Source of the DNA: Actinomycetes bacterium | GTDB lineage: Bacteria > Actinomycetota > Actinomycetes > Propionibacteriales > Propionibacteriaceae | Length of the DNA stretch: 19,516 nucleotides | Assembly: GCA_023387135.1 (NCBI GenBank) | Contig: JAEWIK010000403.1 | Span: forward strand, 1 to 19,516 | Direction of reading: 5' to 3' | In this document: piece after piece, positions 6,674 through 15,474 of the stretch | Layout of the letters: each line of letters opens with the position of its first letter | Position numbering within the stretch: the stretch's first letter is position 1 | Position numbers and translations under genes: made by a program | Notes under the pieces: model-generated | Told to the model about the DNA's origin: nothing | The model's database searches: none | Seen by the model: only the letters and a program-made list of their open reading frames with translations

Positions 6674-8257
6674 ATGGGGAGCATCACTGTCGGGCCCGGC
6701 CCGCTGCGCCGTGACGAGGTGGTCGCGGTCGCCCGCCACGGAGCGCGGGTCGAACTCGACGAGGCGGCGCGGCGGGCGATCCGCACAGGACGGCGGGCGG
6801 TCGACGCGGCGGCGGCGTCTGAGGAGCCCGCGTACGGGATCTCGACGGGCTTCGGCGCCCTGGCGCGACGACACATCCCCGCGTCCCGGCGCACCGACCT
6901 GCAGCGCAGCCTGATCCGCTCGCACGCCGCCGGCAACGGCCCCCGCGTCGAGGACGAGGTGGTGCGCGCGCTGATGCTGCTCCGGCTGTCGACGATGGCG
7001 ACCGGCCATTGCGGGGTGCGGCTGGAGACCGCGGAGGCGTACGTCGGCCTGCTCAACTCGGGCCTCGTCCCCGTCGTGCACGAGTACGGCAGCCTCGGCT
7101 GCTCGGGCGACCTGGCGCCGCTCGCACACTGCGCGCTGGCGATCATCGGCGAGGGCGAGGTGGTCGACGGCGGCGTGCTGCGTCCCGCGTCCGAGGCGCT
7201 GGCCGACCACGGCCTGGCGCCCGTCACGCTGGCGGAGAAGGAAGGCCTCGCGCTGATCAACGGCACCGAGGGGATGCTGGGCATGCTCGTGCTCGCGCTG
7301 GCGGACCTCGAGCTCCTGGCCGACACGGCCGACCTCGCGGCCGCGCTCAGCGTCGAGGGCCAACTGGGCACCGACAGGGTGTTCGCCGCCGACCTGATGG
7401 CGCTGCGCCCGCAGCCCGGCCAACTCGTCTCGGCCGCCAACCTGCGCGGCTTCCTCGCCGGCTCCCCGCTCGTCGCCAGCCACCGGCACGGCGACGGCGA
7501 GGTGCAGGACGCGTACTCGCTGCGCTGCGCGCCGCAGGTCCACGGCAGCCTGCGCGGAGCCATCGGCTACGCGACCTCCGTCGCCGAGTGCGAGCTGGGC
7601 TCGGCGATCGACAACCCGTCGGTGCTCGACGACGGCAGGGTCGAATCCCACGGCAACTTCCACGGCGCCCCGCTCGCCCACGTGCTCGACTTCCTCGCCA
7701 TCGGCGTCGCGGACGTCGCGTCGATGAGCGAGCGGCGCACCGACAGGTTCCTCGACAGCTCCCGCAGCCGCGGGCTGCCGCCGTTCCTCAGCGACGACCC
7801 CGGCGTGGATTCCGGGCTGATGATCGCGCAGTACACCCAGGCCGCGATCGTCTCCGAACTCAAGCGCCTCGCCGTGCCCGCGAGCACCGACTCCATCCCG
7901 TCCAGCGCGCTGCAGGAGGATCACGTCTCGATGGGCTGGCACGCGGCCCGCAAGCTGCGCAAGGCGGTGGACGGGCTCCGCCGGGTGCTCGCTGTCGAGA
8001 TCCTCACGGCGGCCAGGGGCATCGACCTGCGGGCGCCGCTGGCGCCCGGCCCCGCCACCGGCGCGGCGATCGCCAGGCTGCGCGAGCGCGTCAAGGGGCC
8101 CGGACCCGACAGGTACCTCGCCCCGGAGATCGACGCCACGGTCGACCTGCTCGCCTCCGGCGAGTTGCTCGCCGCCGCCCTGGCCGCCACCGGCTCACCG
8201 ACGGCGGACCGAACCGGAGCAGCAGTCGAACCAGCAGCGGAAAGGACCCTTGCATGA
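6674..8257 (+). CDS. hutH: Histidine ammonia-lyase
   Basis: Converts L-histidine to urocanate and ammonia, the first step of histidine degradation, in the cytoplasm. The 527 residues match the family length. The prosthetic MIO group forms from an internal tripeptide: here G139-S-L-G-C143-S144-G145-D, with Cys in place of the textbook Ala. To my knowledge this Cys variant is normal in actinobacterial HutH. Also present are [12 protein letters not shown] near the N-terminus and [15 protein letters not shown] near the C-terminus, both family hallmarks. The ATG was chosen over an in-frame TTG at 6662. There is no strong Shine-Dalgarno; TTGAAT at 6662-6667 ends 6 nt before the ATG and may be a -10 for a leaderless message. 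The stop overlaps the hutU start (ATGA). Confidence 0.95.
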   Translation: MGSITVGPGPLRRDEVVAVARHGARVELDEAARRAIRTGRRAVDAAAASEEPAYGISTGFGALARRHIPASRRTDLQRSLIRSHAAGNGPRVEDEVVRALMLLRLSTMATGHCGVRLETAEAYVGLLNSGLVPVVHEYGSLGCSGDLAPLAHCALAIIGEGEVVDGGVLRPASEALADHGLAPVTLAEKEGLALINGTEGMLGMLVLALADLELLADTADLAAALSVEGQLGTDRVFAADLMALRPQPGQLVSAANLRGFLAGSPLVASHRHGDGEVQDAYSLRCAPQVHGSLRGAIGYATSVAECELGSAIDNPSVLDDGRVESHGNFHGAPLAHVLDFLAIGVADVASMSERRTDRFLDSSRSRGLPPFLSDDPGVDSGLMIAQYTQAAIVSELKRLAVPASTDSIPSSALQEDHVSMGWHAARKLRKAVDGLRRVLAVEILTAARGIDLRAPLAPGPATGAAIARLRERVKGPGPDRYLAPEIDATVDLLASGELLAAALAATGSPTADRTGAAVEPAAERTLA

Positions 8258-9903
8258 CCCATCCCCCCGTGCGCGCCCCGCGCGGCGCTGCGCTGACCGC
8301 CCGCTCCTGGCAGACCGAGGCTCCGCTCCGCATGCTCATGAACAACCTCGACCCCGAGGTCGCCGAGCGTCCCGAGGACCTCGTCATCTACGGGGGATCG
8401 GGGCGGGCTGCGCGGTCGTGGGAAGCCTTCGACGCCATCGTGGCGAGCCTCACCGACCTGCGGGCCGACGAGACCCTGCTCGTGCAGTCTGGCAAGCCCG
8501 TCGGGGTCTTCAGGACCCACGAGTGGGCTCCGCGCGTCCTGATCGCCAACTCCAACCTCGTCGGCGACTGGGCGACCTGGCCGGAGTTCCGCCGCCTGGA
8601 GTCCCTCGGCCTCACCATGTACGGGCAGATGACCGCCGGGTCGTGGATCTACATCGGGACGCAGGGCATCCTGCAGGGCACCTACGAGACCTTCGGCGCC
8701 GTCGCCCGCAAGCGATTCGGCGGGACGCTGGCGGGCACCCTCACGCTCACGGCCGGCTGCGGCGGCATGGGTGGGGCCCAGCCGCTGGCGGTCACCCTCA
8801 ACGAGGGCGCCGTGCTGATCGTCGACGTCGATGCCGCCCGGCTCGCCAGGCGGGTCGAGCACGGGTACCTCGACGAGTACACCGACGACCACGAGGCCGC
8901 CGTCGCCAAGGTGCTCGCCGCGAAGGACGAGCGCCGCGCGCTGTCGGTGGGGCTGGTGGGCAACGCCGCCGAGGTGTTCCCGCGGCTGCTCGCCGAACAG
9001 GTGGCGGTCGACGTCGTCACCGACCAGACGTCGGCCCACGACCCGCTGGCCTACCTGCCCCTCGGCATGAGCGTGGACGAGTGGCACTCCGCCGCCGCGG
9101 CGGACCCCGAGGGCTTCACCACCCGGGCGCGGGAGTCGATGGCGGCGCACGTCGCGGCCATGGTCGGGTTCGCCGACGCCGGCGCCGAGGTCTTCGACTA
9201 CGGCAACTCCATCCGCGAGGAGGCACGGCTCGGGGGTTACGACCGCGCCTTCGACTTCCCCGGGTTCGTCCCGGCCTACATCCGGCCGCTGTTCTGCGAG
9301 GGCAAGGGCCCGTTCCGCTGGGTCGCGCTCTCGGGCGACCCCGCCGACATCGCCGTCACCGACAAGGCGATCCTCGACCTGTTCCCCGAGGACGACCACC
9401 TGCGGCGCTGGATCACCAACGCGTCGGCCAAGGTCCACTTCGAAGGCCTGCCCGCCAGGATCTGTTGGCTCGGCTACGGCGAACGCCACCTCGCGGGGCT
9501 GCGGTTCAACGAACTCGTGGCGTCGGGGGCCATCTCGGCGCCGATCGTCATCGGCCGCGACCACCTCGACGCGGGCTCGGTGGCGTCCCCGTACCGCGAG
9601 ACCGAGGCCATGGCCGACGGTTCGGACGCCATCGCCGACTGGCCGCTGCTGAACGCGCTGCTCAACACCGCCTCGGGAGCGACCTGGGTGTCGATCCACC
9701 ACGGGGGCGGCGTGGGCATCGGGAGGTCGATCCACGCCGGGCAGGTCGTGGTCGCCGACGGCACCGATCTCGCGGCCGAGAAGATCGCGCGGGTGCTGCT
9801 CAACGACCCGGGCACCGGGGTGATGCGGCACGTCGACGCCGGCTACGAACGCGCCAGGCAGGTGGCGCGCGAACGCGGCGTCCGGATCCCGATGGGGCTG
9901 TGA
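8254..9903 (+). CDS. hutU: Urocanate hydratase (urocanase)
   Basis: Adds water to urocanate to give 4-imidazolone-5-propionate, using tightly bound NAD+ as an electrophile. The 549 residues are full length. The NAD-binding glycine-rich loop is [13 protein letters not shown] (168 on), and the conserved active-site cysteine lies in [11 protein letters not shown] (Cys404). Other hallmarks are [14 protein letters not shown] near the N-terminus, [27 protein letters not shown] and [17 protein letters not shown] lies about 8 nt before the ATG, inside the end of hutH; the ATGA overlap implies translational coupling. The next gene starts 2 bp after its stop. Confidence 0.96.
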   Translation: MTHPPVRAPRGAALTARSWQTEAPLRMLMNNLDPEVAERPEDLVIYGGSGRAARSWEAFDAIVASLTDLRADETLLVQSGKPVGVFRTHEWAPRVLIANSNLVGDWATWPEFRRLESLGLTMYGQMTAGSWIYIGTQGILQGTYETFGAVARKRFGGTLAGTLTLTAGCGGMGGAQPLAVTLNEGAVLIVDVDAARLARRVEHGYLDEYTDDHEAAVAKVLAAKDERRALSVGLVGNAAEVFPRLLAEQVAVDVVTDQTSAHDPLAYLPLGMSVDEWHSAAAADPEGFTTRARESMAAHVAAMVGFADAGAEVFDYGNSIREEARLGGYDRAFDFPGFVPAYIRPLFCEGKGPFRWVALSGDPADIAVTDKAILDLFPEDDHLRRWITNASAKVHFEGLPARICWLGYGERHLAGLRFNELVASGAISAPIVIGRDHLDAGSVASPYRETEAMADGSDAIADWPLLNALLNTASGATWVSIHHGGGVGIGRSIHAGQVVVADGTDLAAEKIARVLLNDPGTGVMRHVDAGYERARQVARERGVRIPMGL

Positions 9904-9905
9904 CG

Positions 9906-11090
9906 ATGGCGACGGCAACCGGCCTGCTGGCCGAGCTCGCGGGAGTCGGCAGCGACCCCGCCGGTGGCTACAGCAGGCTGGCCTGGGAGCGTCCCACGCT
10001 GGAACTGCGGGAATGGTTCGCCGCCGAGGCACTCAGGCGCGGCCTCGACCTGCGCGAGGACGGCAACGGCAACCAGTTCGCGTGGTGGGGCGACGGCGGC
10101 GGCGCGCTCATGGTCGGCTCGCACCTCGACTCGGTCCGCGGCGGCGGCGCGTTCGACGGGCCCCTCGGGGTGGCGTCGGCCTTCGCCGCCGTGGACGCGC
10201 TGCGCGCCGACGGCGTCACCCCTTCCCGTCCGCTCGTCGTGGCGAACTTCACCGACGAGGAGGGCGGCAGGTTCGGGATGGCCTGCGTCGGCTCCAGGCT
10301 GGCGACCGGCGCGGTGTCGCGCGACCAGGCGCTCGCGCTGCGGGACGACGACGGCACCACCCTCGCCGAGGCGATGGCGTCGGCGGGGCTGGACCCCGCT
10401 GCCGCCGGGGTGGGCGACTGGCTGGCTGACGTGGAGACGTACGTCGAACTCCACGTCGAGCAGGGCAGGAACCTGGTCGAGCAGGGCGCGGCGGTGGGAG
10501 TCGCCTCCGCCATCTGGCCGCACGGCCGCTACCGGCTCGACCTCGCGGGCCAGGGCAACCATGCTGGCACCACGGCGATGGCCGACCGGCGCGACCCCAT
10601 GCTGACCTTCGCCCGGGCGGTGCTGATCGCCACCGACGCCGCCAGGACCGCCGGCCAACGCGCCACCTTCGGCAGGATCCACGTCCATCCCGGCAACACC
10701 AACGCGATCCCCGACGCCGTCAGGGCGTGGCTGGACGCCAGGGCCGAGACCGAAGAGGGGCTGGCCGACCTCGTGGACCGCGTCCGCCAGGGCGTCGGTG
10801 ACGCCGCCGCGGCCGACGGCACGACCGCCGACCTCACCGCCGAGTCCGTCACCTCGGCCGTCGACTTCGACCCCGGACTGCGGCACCGCCTGGCCACCCT
10901 GCTCGGCGCCCCGGTGCTGCCGACCGGCGCCGGGCACGATGCCGGCATCCTCGCGGCCGTCATGCCGACGGCGATGCTCTTCGTCAGGAACCCGACGGGC
11001 ATCTCGCACGCCCCCGACGAGCAGGCGAGCGAGGAGGATTGCGAGGCCGGCGTGGCCGCCCTCGTCCGCGTGATCAGGGAGCTCACATGA
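9906..11090 (+). CDS. M20-family amidase (hydantoinase/carbamoylase type), probable N-formylglutamate deformylase
   Basis: Binuclear metallo-amidohydrolase of the M20 family, 394 residues, related to allantoate amidohydrolase and N-carbamoyl amino acid hydrolases. The catalytic set is complete: GSHLDS with His73 and Asp75, bridging Asp84 in [10 protein letters not shown], the Glu118-Glu119 pair in [10 protein letters not shown], His183 in YVELHVEQG, His219 in GNHAGTT, and His368 in SHAPDEQAS. It sits between hutU and hutF with a 2-bp gap and an ATGA overlap, so it belongs to the histidine pathway. HutF makes N-formylglutamate and no classical hutG is present, so its likely job is releasing formate and glutamate. 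That substrate is inferred from context; automatic annotation may say allantoate amidohydrolase, but no other allantoin gene is near. Confidence 0.85.
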   Translation: MATATGLLAELAGVGSDPAGGYSRLAWERPTLELREWFAAEALRRGLDLREDGNGNQFAWWGDGGGALMVGSHLDSVRGGGAFDGPLGVASAFAAVDALRADGVTPSRPLVVANFTDEEGGRFGMACVGSRLATGAVSRDQALALRDDDGTTLAEAMASAGLDPAAAGVGDWLADVETYVELHVEQGRNLVEQGAAVGVASAIWPHGRYRLDLAGQGNHAGTTAMADRRDPMLTFARAVLIATDAARTAGQRATFGRIHVHPGNTNAIPDAVRAWLDARAETEEGLADLVDRVRQGVGDAAAADGTTADLTAESVTSAVDFDPGLRHRLATLLGAPVLPTGAGHDAGILAAVMPTAMLFVRNPTGISHAPDEQASEEDCEAGVAALVRVIRELT

Positions 11091-12205
11091 CACCGGCCTT
11101 CGCCAACTGCCATTCGCACGCGTTCCACCGCGCGCTGCGCGGCAGGGCCCCGGGCGGGGACACATTCTGGACGTGGCGCGACGGCATGTACGCGGTCGCC
11201 CAGGTGCTCGACCCCGACCTCCACTTCAGGCTCGCCAGGGCCACCTACGCCGAGATGCGGCTGGCGGGTTTCGGGGCAGTCGGCGAGTTCCACTACCTGC
11301 ACCACGGCCCGGGCGGGATCCCCTATCGGGAGGCCGACGCCATGGCGGAGGGCCTCATCGCCGCCGCCAGGGAGACGGGCCTCAAGCTCTGCCTGCTCGA
11401 CGCGTGCTACCTGCGGTCGGGCTTCGCCGGCGACGAGCCGTCCCCCGCCCAACGCCGGTTCATCGACGCCGACGCCGTCGCCTGGCGACAGCGGGTCACG
11501 GCGCTGGCGGCACGGCACGCGGGCGAGCCGGACGTCGTGATCGGAGCGGCCATCCACTCGGTGCGCGCCGTCGACGAGGGGTCGCTCGCACTCGTCGCCG
11601 GGGCGTTGCCGGAGGCGCCGCTGCACGTGCACGTGAGCGAGCAACCGGCGGAGAACGAGGACTGCCTGGCGGCGACAGGCAGGACACCTGTGAAGCTGCT
11701 CGACGACGCGGGCGTCTGGCGGCCCGGGACGACGGCCGTCCACGCCACGCACCTCACCGCCGACGACGTGGAGATCCTGGGGTCGTCCGGCTGCTTCGTC
11801 TGCTTCTGCCCGACGACCGAGGCCGAACTGGCCGACGGCATCGGCCCGAGCGTGGCGCTGCGGCAGGCTGGAGCGCGGATCACGCTCGGCTCCGACTCGC
11901 AGGCAGTCATCGACGGCTTCGCCGAGGCCCGTGCGCTCGCCCTGCACGAACGGCTGGCCTCCGGCACCAGGGAGGGCTGGGACGCCGACCGGCTCTGGCG
12001 GGCCGCCACGACCGACGGCGCCGCCTCGCTCGGCTTCGACGACCTCGGGCGGTTCGACCTCGCGCCGTCGGTCAGGACGGCGGGGGCTGCCGAGCCGCTG
12101 TGGACAGCATCGGCGTCGGACGTCGTCCCGCCCGCCGACCTCGACCCTGCCGAGGTGCGCGCCGACCTCGACGCGGTGATCGGCGAGGTCTGGGGCAGGC
12201 TGTGA
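11087..12205 (+). CDS. hutF: Formimidoylglutamate deiminase, short form
   Basis: Amidohydrolase that converts N-formimino-L-glutamate to N-formyl-L-glutamate and ammonia. The metal and catalytic residues match Pseudomonas HutF in order: His9 and His11 ([14 protein letters not shown]), His182 and Glu185 (HVHVSEQ), His219 (VHATHLT) and Asp270 ([12 protein letters not shown]). [10 protein letters not shown] is also typical. The protein has only 372 residues, against about 450 for the family. It begins right at the first metal motif, lacking roughly 45-50 N-terminal residues, and near the C-terminus lacks the usual ADL-V-LD and GG-VV-DG strands. Both missing parts belong to the small beta-sandwich. 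No N-terminal extension is possible in frame beyond 11039. The start overlaps the M20 gene stop (ATGA) and the stop overlaps hutI (GTGA). Confidence 0.92.
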   Translation: MTPAFANCHSHAFHRALRGRAPGGDTFWTWRDGMYAVAQVLDPDLHFRLARATYAEMRLAGFGAVGEFHYLHHGPGGIPYREADAMAEGLIAAARETGLKLCLLDACYLRSGFAGDEPSPAQRRFIDADAVAWRQRVTALAARHAGEPDVVIGAAIHSVRAVDEGSLALVAGALPEAPLHVHVSEQPAENEDCLAATGRTPVKLLDDAGVWRPGTTAVHATHLTADDVEILGSSGCFVCFCPTTEAELADGIGPSVALRQAGARITLGSDSQAVIDGFAEARALALHERLASGTREGWDADRLWRAATTDGAASLGFDDLGRFDLAPSVRTAGAAEPLWTASASDVVPPADLDPAEVRADLDAVIGEVWGRL

Positions 12206-13335
12206 GCACCGCGTACACCAACATCGGCGAGCTCGTCACCTGGGACGAGGAGGTGCCGGTCAGGAACCGCGCGGCCCTCGTCGTCGAGGGGGGCAGGGTC
12301 GCCTGGACGGGCGCCGACGACGACGTGCCGCCCACCGACGAGGCGATCGACGTCGGCGGCCGGGCCGTCGTCCCCGGCTTCGTCGACTCCCACACCCACC
12401 TGGTGTTCGCCGGGGACAGGGCGGGCGAGTTCGAGGCGAGGATGGCCGGAGCGCGCTATTCCGCGGGTGGGATCAGGTCGACGGTGGGCGCCACCCGCGC
12501 GGCCTCGGACGCAGACCTGCGGGAAGCGCTGGCGGCGAGGCTCGCCGAGCTCCGCCGCCAGGGCACCACCACCGTGGAGATCAAGGGCGGCTACAGCCTC
12601 GACGCCGACGGGGAGGCACGCCTGCTGCGGCTGGCCCGCGCTGTGACTCCCGACACCACCTTCCTCGGCGCCCACGTGGTCCCCGAGGGCTGGGACGCCG
12701 ACGACTACGTCGCGCTCGTCACCGGCGACATGCTCGCCGCCTGCGCGCCCCACTCGCGCTGGGTGGACGTGTTCTGCGAGCGCGGGGCCTTCGACGCCGA
12801 CCAGTCCCGCGAGGTCCTGCTGGCAGGCATGGCGGCAGGGCTGGAGCCGCGCGTCCACGCCAATCAACTGGGGCACGGCCCTGGAGTGCAGCTCGCCTGC
12901 GAGCTGGGCGCCGCGGCCGCGGACCACTGCACCTACCTCAGTGACGCCGACGTCGCGGCGCTGGCCGACACCGGGGTCGTGGCCGGCCTGCTGCCGGGGG
13001 TCGAGTTCTCCATCAGGCACCCCTACCCCGACGGCCGCAGGCTGCTCGACGCGGGGGTGCGCGTGGCGCTGGCGACCGACTGCAACCCCGGCACGTCCTT
13101 CACCTCGTCGATGCCGTTCTGCATCGCGCTGGCGGTCAGGGAACTGCACCTGACGCCACGGGAGGCGCTGTTCGCCGCCACCCAGGGCGGTGCCTGGTCA
13201 CTGCGCCGCGAGGACGTCGGCCACCTGCGCGTCGGGGCGGCCGCCGACCTGGTGATCCTCGACGCCCCCAGCCACGTCCACCTCAGCTACCGCCCGGGAG
13301 TGCCCCTCGTCGCCCAGGTCGCCCGGGCGTCCTGA
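12202..13335 (+). CDS. hutI: Imidazolonepropionase
   Basis: Opens the imidazolone ring of 4-imidazolone-5-propionate to give N-formimino-L-glutamate. The 377 residues hold the metal-dependent amidohydrolase set: His64-Thr-His66 ([13 protein letters not shown]), EIKGGYSL (127 on), His158 ([10 protein letters not shown]), His219 ([10 protein letters not shown]), His242 (DHCTYL) and Asp293 (ATDCNPGTS). Unlike the neighbouring HutF it keeps its N-terminal beta-sandwich (residues 1-60). The GTG start lies in a GTGA overlap with the hutF stop; no ATG alternative is as well placed. It is the last gene of the hut operon. A GC-rich hairpin at 13350-13364 follows, without a T tract. Confidence 0.95.
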   Translation: MSTAYTNIGELVTWDEEVPVRNRAALVVEGGRVAWTGADDDVPPTDEAIDVGGRAVVPGFVDSHTHLVFAGDRAGEFEARMAGARYSAGGIRSTVGATRAASDADLREALAARLAELRRQGTTTVEIKGGYSLDADGEARLLRLARAVTPDTTFLGAHVVPEGWDADDYVALVTGDMLAACAPHSRWVDVFCERGAFDADQSREVLLAGMAAGLEPRVHANQLGHGPGVQLACELGAAAADHCTYLSDADVAALADTGVVAGLLPGVEFSIRHPYPDGRRLLDAGVRVALATDCNPGTSFTSSMPFCIALAVRELHLTPREALFAATQGGAWSLRREDVGHLRVGAAADLVILDAPSHVHLSYRPGVPLVAQVARAS

Positions 13336-13349
13336 GCGTCGCGAGCCGC

Positions 13350-13364
13350 CCGGCGCCGCGCCGG
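13350..13364. terminator. GC hairpin after hutI, weak terminator candidate
   Basis: CCGGCGC (13350-13356) and GCGCCGG (13358-13364) are perfect complements; a real fold would have 5 bp and a 5-nt loop. It lies 15 bp after the hutI stop, in the 72-bp gap before metF. No T run follows, so termination is only suggested. Confidence 0.25.
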
Positions 13365-13394
13365 ACGTCCCCCCGGCGCCCGGCCCGCTTCGCC

Positions 13395-13400
13395 TATGGT
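13395..13400 (+). promoter_or_regulatory. -10 hexamer for a leaderless metF transcript
   Basis: TATGGT ends 7 nt before the GTG at 13408, the spacing at which transcription would start on or next to the start codon. No purine-rich ribosome-binding site and no clear -35 are present. The ATG inside this hexamer (13396) is a less likely start. Confidence 0.45.
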
Positions 13401-13407
13401 TGCGCTC

Positions 13408-14346
13408 GTGCCAGCCGAATCGCCGACCATCGCCGAACTGCTCGCCCGGGGCGATCATCCGACGATGTCGTTCGAGTTCTTCCCGCCGAAGGACGACGCC
13501 GGCCAACTCCAGCTCGCCCAGACCGCCCGCGACCTCGGGCCGCTCTCCCCCGACTTCGTGTCGGTCACCTACGGCGCCTCCGGCTCCACGCGCAGCAGGA
13601 CCATCGACGCGACCCGCTTCCTGAACGCGCAGACAGGCCTGCGCGTCATGGGGCACCTCACCTGCGTCGGCCAGTCGGTGGCCGAGGTCACCGGGGCTGT
13701 CGAGGCCTACGCCGAGGTCGGGATCAGGCACATCCTGGCGGTCCGCGGCGACCCGCCCGGGGGCCCCACTGCACCCTGGCAGCGCCACCCCGAAGGGCTC
13801 GACAACGCCACCGACCTCGTCAGGCTCGTGAAGGCGGCCGGCGACTTCTGTGTCGGCGTCGCGGCGTTCCCCGACGCCCATCCCGAGCACTCGGACGTCG
13901 ACCTCGACGCGCGCATCCTCGCCGAGAAGGAACAGGCGGGCGCCGAGTTCGCCATCACGCAGCTCTTCTTCGACCCCGACTCCTACTTCAGGCTTGTCGA
14001 GCGGGTGCGGGCGGCGGGCTGCGGGCTCCCGATCATCGCCGGCATCCAGCCGGTGACCAACGTCGCCCAGATCGAACGGTTCGCCACGCTCTCGGGTGCT
14101 GACCTGCCGGCGCCCGTGGTGAACGCGCTGCGCGAGGTGGCGGACGACCCGGCGGCGGTGCGTCGGGTCGGCGTGCGGATCGCCACCGAGCTGTGCGACA
14201 GGCTGCTCGCGGGCGGCGCCCCCGGGTTGCAGTTCTTCACGCTCAACAGGTCCACCGCCACCGCGGAGATCCTCGCCAACCTGCGTCTCATCCCGCCGCA
14301 TCACGACGCCCCCGCCGCGACGGTCAGGGCAGGGGGCGGCCAGTAG
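13408..14346 (+). CDS. metF: 5,10-methylenetetrahydrofolate reductase
   Basis: Flavoprotein that reduces 5,10-methylene-THF to 5-methyl-THF, the methyl donor for methionine synthesis. From GTG 13408 it has 312 residues, the length of bacterial MetF. Hallmarks are MSFEFFPPKDD with the catalytic Glu23, SVTYGASGSTRSRTI, GHLTCVGQS, and ILAVRGDPPGGP with Asp115, the FAD-contacting residue; QLFFDPDSYFRLVERVR and LPIIAGIQPVTN follow. A longer ATG start at 13396 (four more residues) is possible, but it lies inside the TATGGT -10 candidate. The stop TAG overlaps the -10 candidate of the next gene. It is in the same direction as the hut operon but probably has its own promoter. Confidence 0.95.
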   Translation: MPAESPTIAELLARGDHPTMSFEFFPPKDDAGQLQLAQTARDLGPLSPDFVSVTYGASGSTRSRTIDATRFLNAQTGLRVMGHLTCVGQSVAEVTGAVEAYAEVGIRHILAVRGDPPGGPTAPWQRHPEGLDNATDLVRLVKAAGDFCVGVAAFPDAHPEHSDVDLDARILAEKEQAGAEFAITQLFFDPDSYFRLVERVRAAGCGLPIIAGIQPVTNVAQIERFATLSGADLPAPVVNALREVADDPAAVRRVGVRIATELCDRLLAGGAPGLQFFTLNRSTATAEILANLRLIPPHHDAPAATVRAGGGQ

Positions 14347-14349
14347 GCT
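14344..14349 (+). promoter_or_regulatory. -10 hexamer overlapping the metF stop, leaderless prenyl synthase start
   Basis: TAGGCT begins with the metF stop codon TAG (14344-14346) and ends 7 nt before the GTG at 14357. There is no Shine-Dalgarno between them. The same hexamer precedes the metallo-hydrolase gene at 19069-19074 on the other strand. Confidence 0.45.
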
Positions 14350-14356
14350 GGCGGTC

Positions 14357-15463
14357 GTGCTCACCCTCGTCCCGTCGGATCCCGTCTCGCAGGACCTGCG
14401 TTCGGCGGTGGCCGCCGAACTCGACACCTTCCTCGCCGCCAAGCGCTCGCTGCTGACGGCCATCGCACCCTCGCTGGCGCAGCTGGGCGAGCTCGCCGCC
14501 GGGTTCACCAGCGGCGGCAAGCGGCTGCGTCCCGCGTTCTGCGTGTGGGGCTACCTCGCCGTCGCCGAGCCGGGCCCGCATCTCGGTCACCTGCTGAAGG
14601 CCGCCGCCAGCCTCGACCTGCTGCACGTCAGCGCGCTGGTCCACGACGACGTCATGGACGCCTCCGACACCCGCCGCGGCCAGCCCGCCGCCCACGTCCA
14701 GTTCGCCGCCGGGCACGCGGGCCAGCGACTGCGCGGCGACGCCGCGGGCTTCGGCAGGGCCGGTGCGATCCTGCTCGGCGACCTGCTGCTGGTGTGGTCG
14801 CAGGAGCTGTTCTCGACCAGCGGCTTCGGCGCCGACGTGATAGCGCGGGCGAATCCCGTCCTCGAAGCGATGCGCACCGAGGTCACCGCCGGACAATTCC
14901 TCGACGTGCTCGCCCAGGCCAGGCAGGCGGCGGACGCCAGGACGGCTCCCGCCGACGTCATGGACGAGGTCCGCAGGGTGGTCGAGTACAAGACCGCCAG
15001 GTACACGGTCGTGCGGCCGCTCCAACTGGGGGCCTCGCTGGCCGGGGGCTCAGCCGCGGCGCTCGAGGCGCTGGGCGCCTACGGCTCGGCGGTGGGCAGG
15101 GCCTTCCAGCTCCGCGACGACGTGCTGGGCGTCTTCGGGGACGCCGAGGTCACGGGGAAGCCCGCCGGCGACGACCTCAGGGAGGGCAAGCTCACCGCAT
15201 TGCTCGCGCAGGCCCTCAGGTTGTCCGACGACGCCGCCGCCGGCGAACTGACGCGGCTCGTGGCCGGCGGCAGCCTCGGCGAGGACGACATCGCCCGGGC
15301 GAGACAACTCATCACAGGGTCCGGGGCGCTGCAGGCTGTCGAGGACGAGATCGCCGTCGCCACCTCCGACGCGATAGCCGGCCTCGAGGCGGCTCCGCTG
15401 CGCGACGAGGCGAAGGTCGCGCTCGCGGGTCTCGCACGGGCAGCCGCCGAACGCACGAGCTAG
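14357..15463 (+). CDS. Trans-polyprenyl diphosphate synthase (IdsA2/GGPP-synthase type)
   Basis: Head-to-tail prenyltransferase that adds isopentenyl diphosphate units to an allylic diphosphate; products feed quinone, carotenoid or lipid-carrier synthesis. The 368 residues contain the substrate motif GGKRLRPAF (53 on), the first Asp-rich motif HDDVMD (Asp97, Asp98, Asp101), YKTARYTVVRPLQLG (211 on), and the second Asp-rich region FQLRDDVLGVFGD (Asp254, Asp255) followed by TGKPAGDDLREGKLT. The residue five before the first motif is Ser92, small rather than aromatic, which favours products longer than farnesyl; product length is not certain. The gene order metF then prenyl synthase matches mycobacterial metF-idsA2. 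The GTG start, 10 nt after the metF stop, appears leaderless. Confidence 0.93.
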   Translation: MLTLVPSDPVSQDLRSAVAAELDTFLAAKRSLLTAIAPSLAQLGELAAGFTSGGKRLRPAFCVWGYLAVAEPGPHLGHLLKAAASLDLLHVSALVHDDVMDASDTRRGQPAAHVQFAAGHAGQRLRGDAAGFGRAGAILLGDLLLVWSQELFSTSGFGADVIARANPVLEAMRTEVTAGQFLDVLAQARQAADARTAPADVMDEVRRVVEYKTARYTVVRPLQLGASLAGGSAAALEALGAYGSAVGRAFQLRDDVLGVFGDAEVTGKPAGDDLREGKLTALLAQALRLSDDAAAGELTRLVAGGSLGEDDIARARQLITGSGALQAVEDEIAVATSDAIAGLEAAPLRDEAKVALAGLARAAAERTS

Positions 15464-15474
15464 GAACCCTCGCG

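Noticed and set aside
7009..9903. A very long open frame running through hutH into hutU, and a similar one from hutU into the M20 gene.
   Set aside because: The upstream halves are Arg/Pro-rich out-of-frame shadows of hutH and hutU; only the downstream parts from the recognised starts match known families.
6161..10032. Long antisense open frames opposite hutH, hutU and the M20 gene.
   Set aside because: They result from GC-rich codons; their translations are Arg/Gly/Val-rich and lack any family motif, while the plus-strand frames have full catalytic sets.
9906..11090. Reading the M20 gene as part of an allantoin pathway.
   Set aside because: No allantoinase, ureidoglycolate or purine gene is nearby, and the gene is locked between hutU and hutF.
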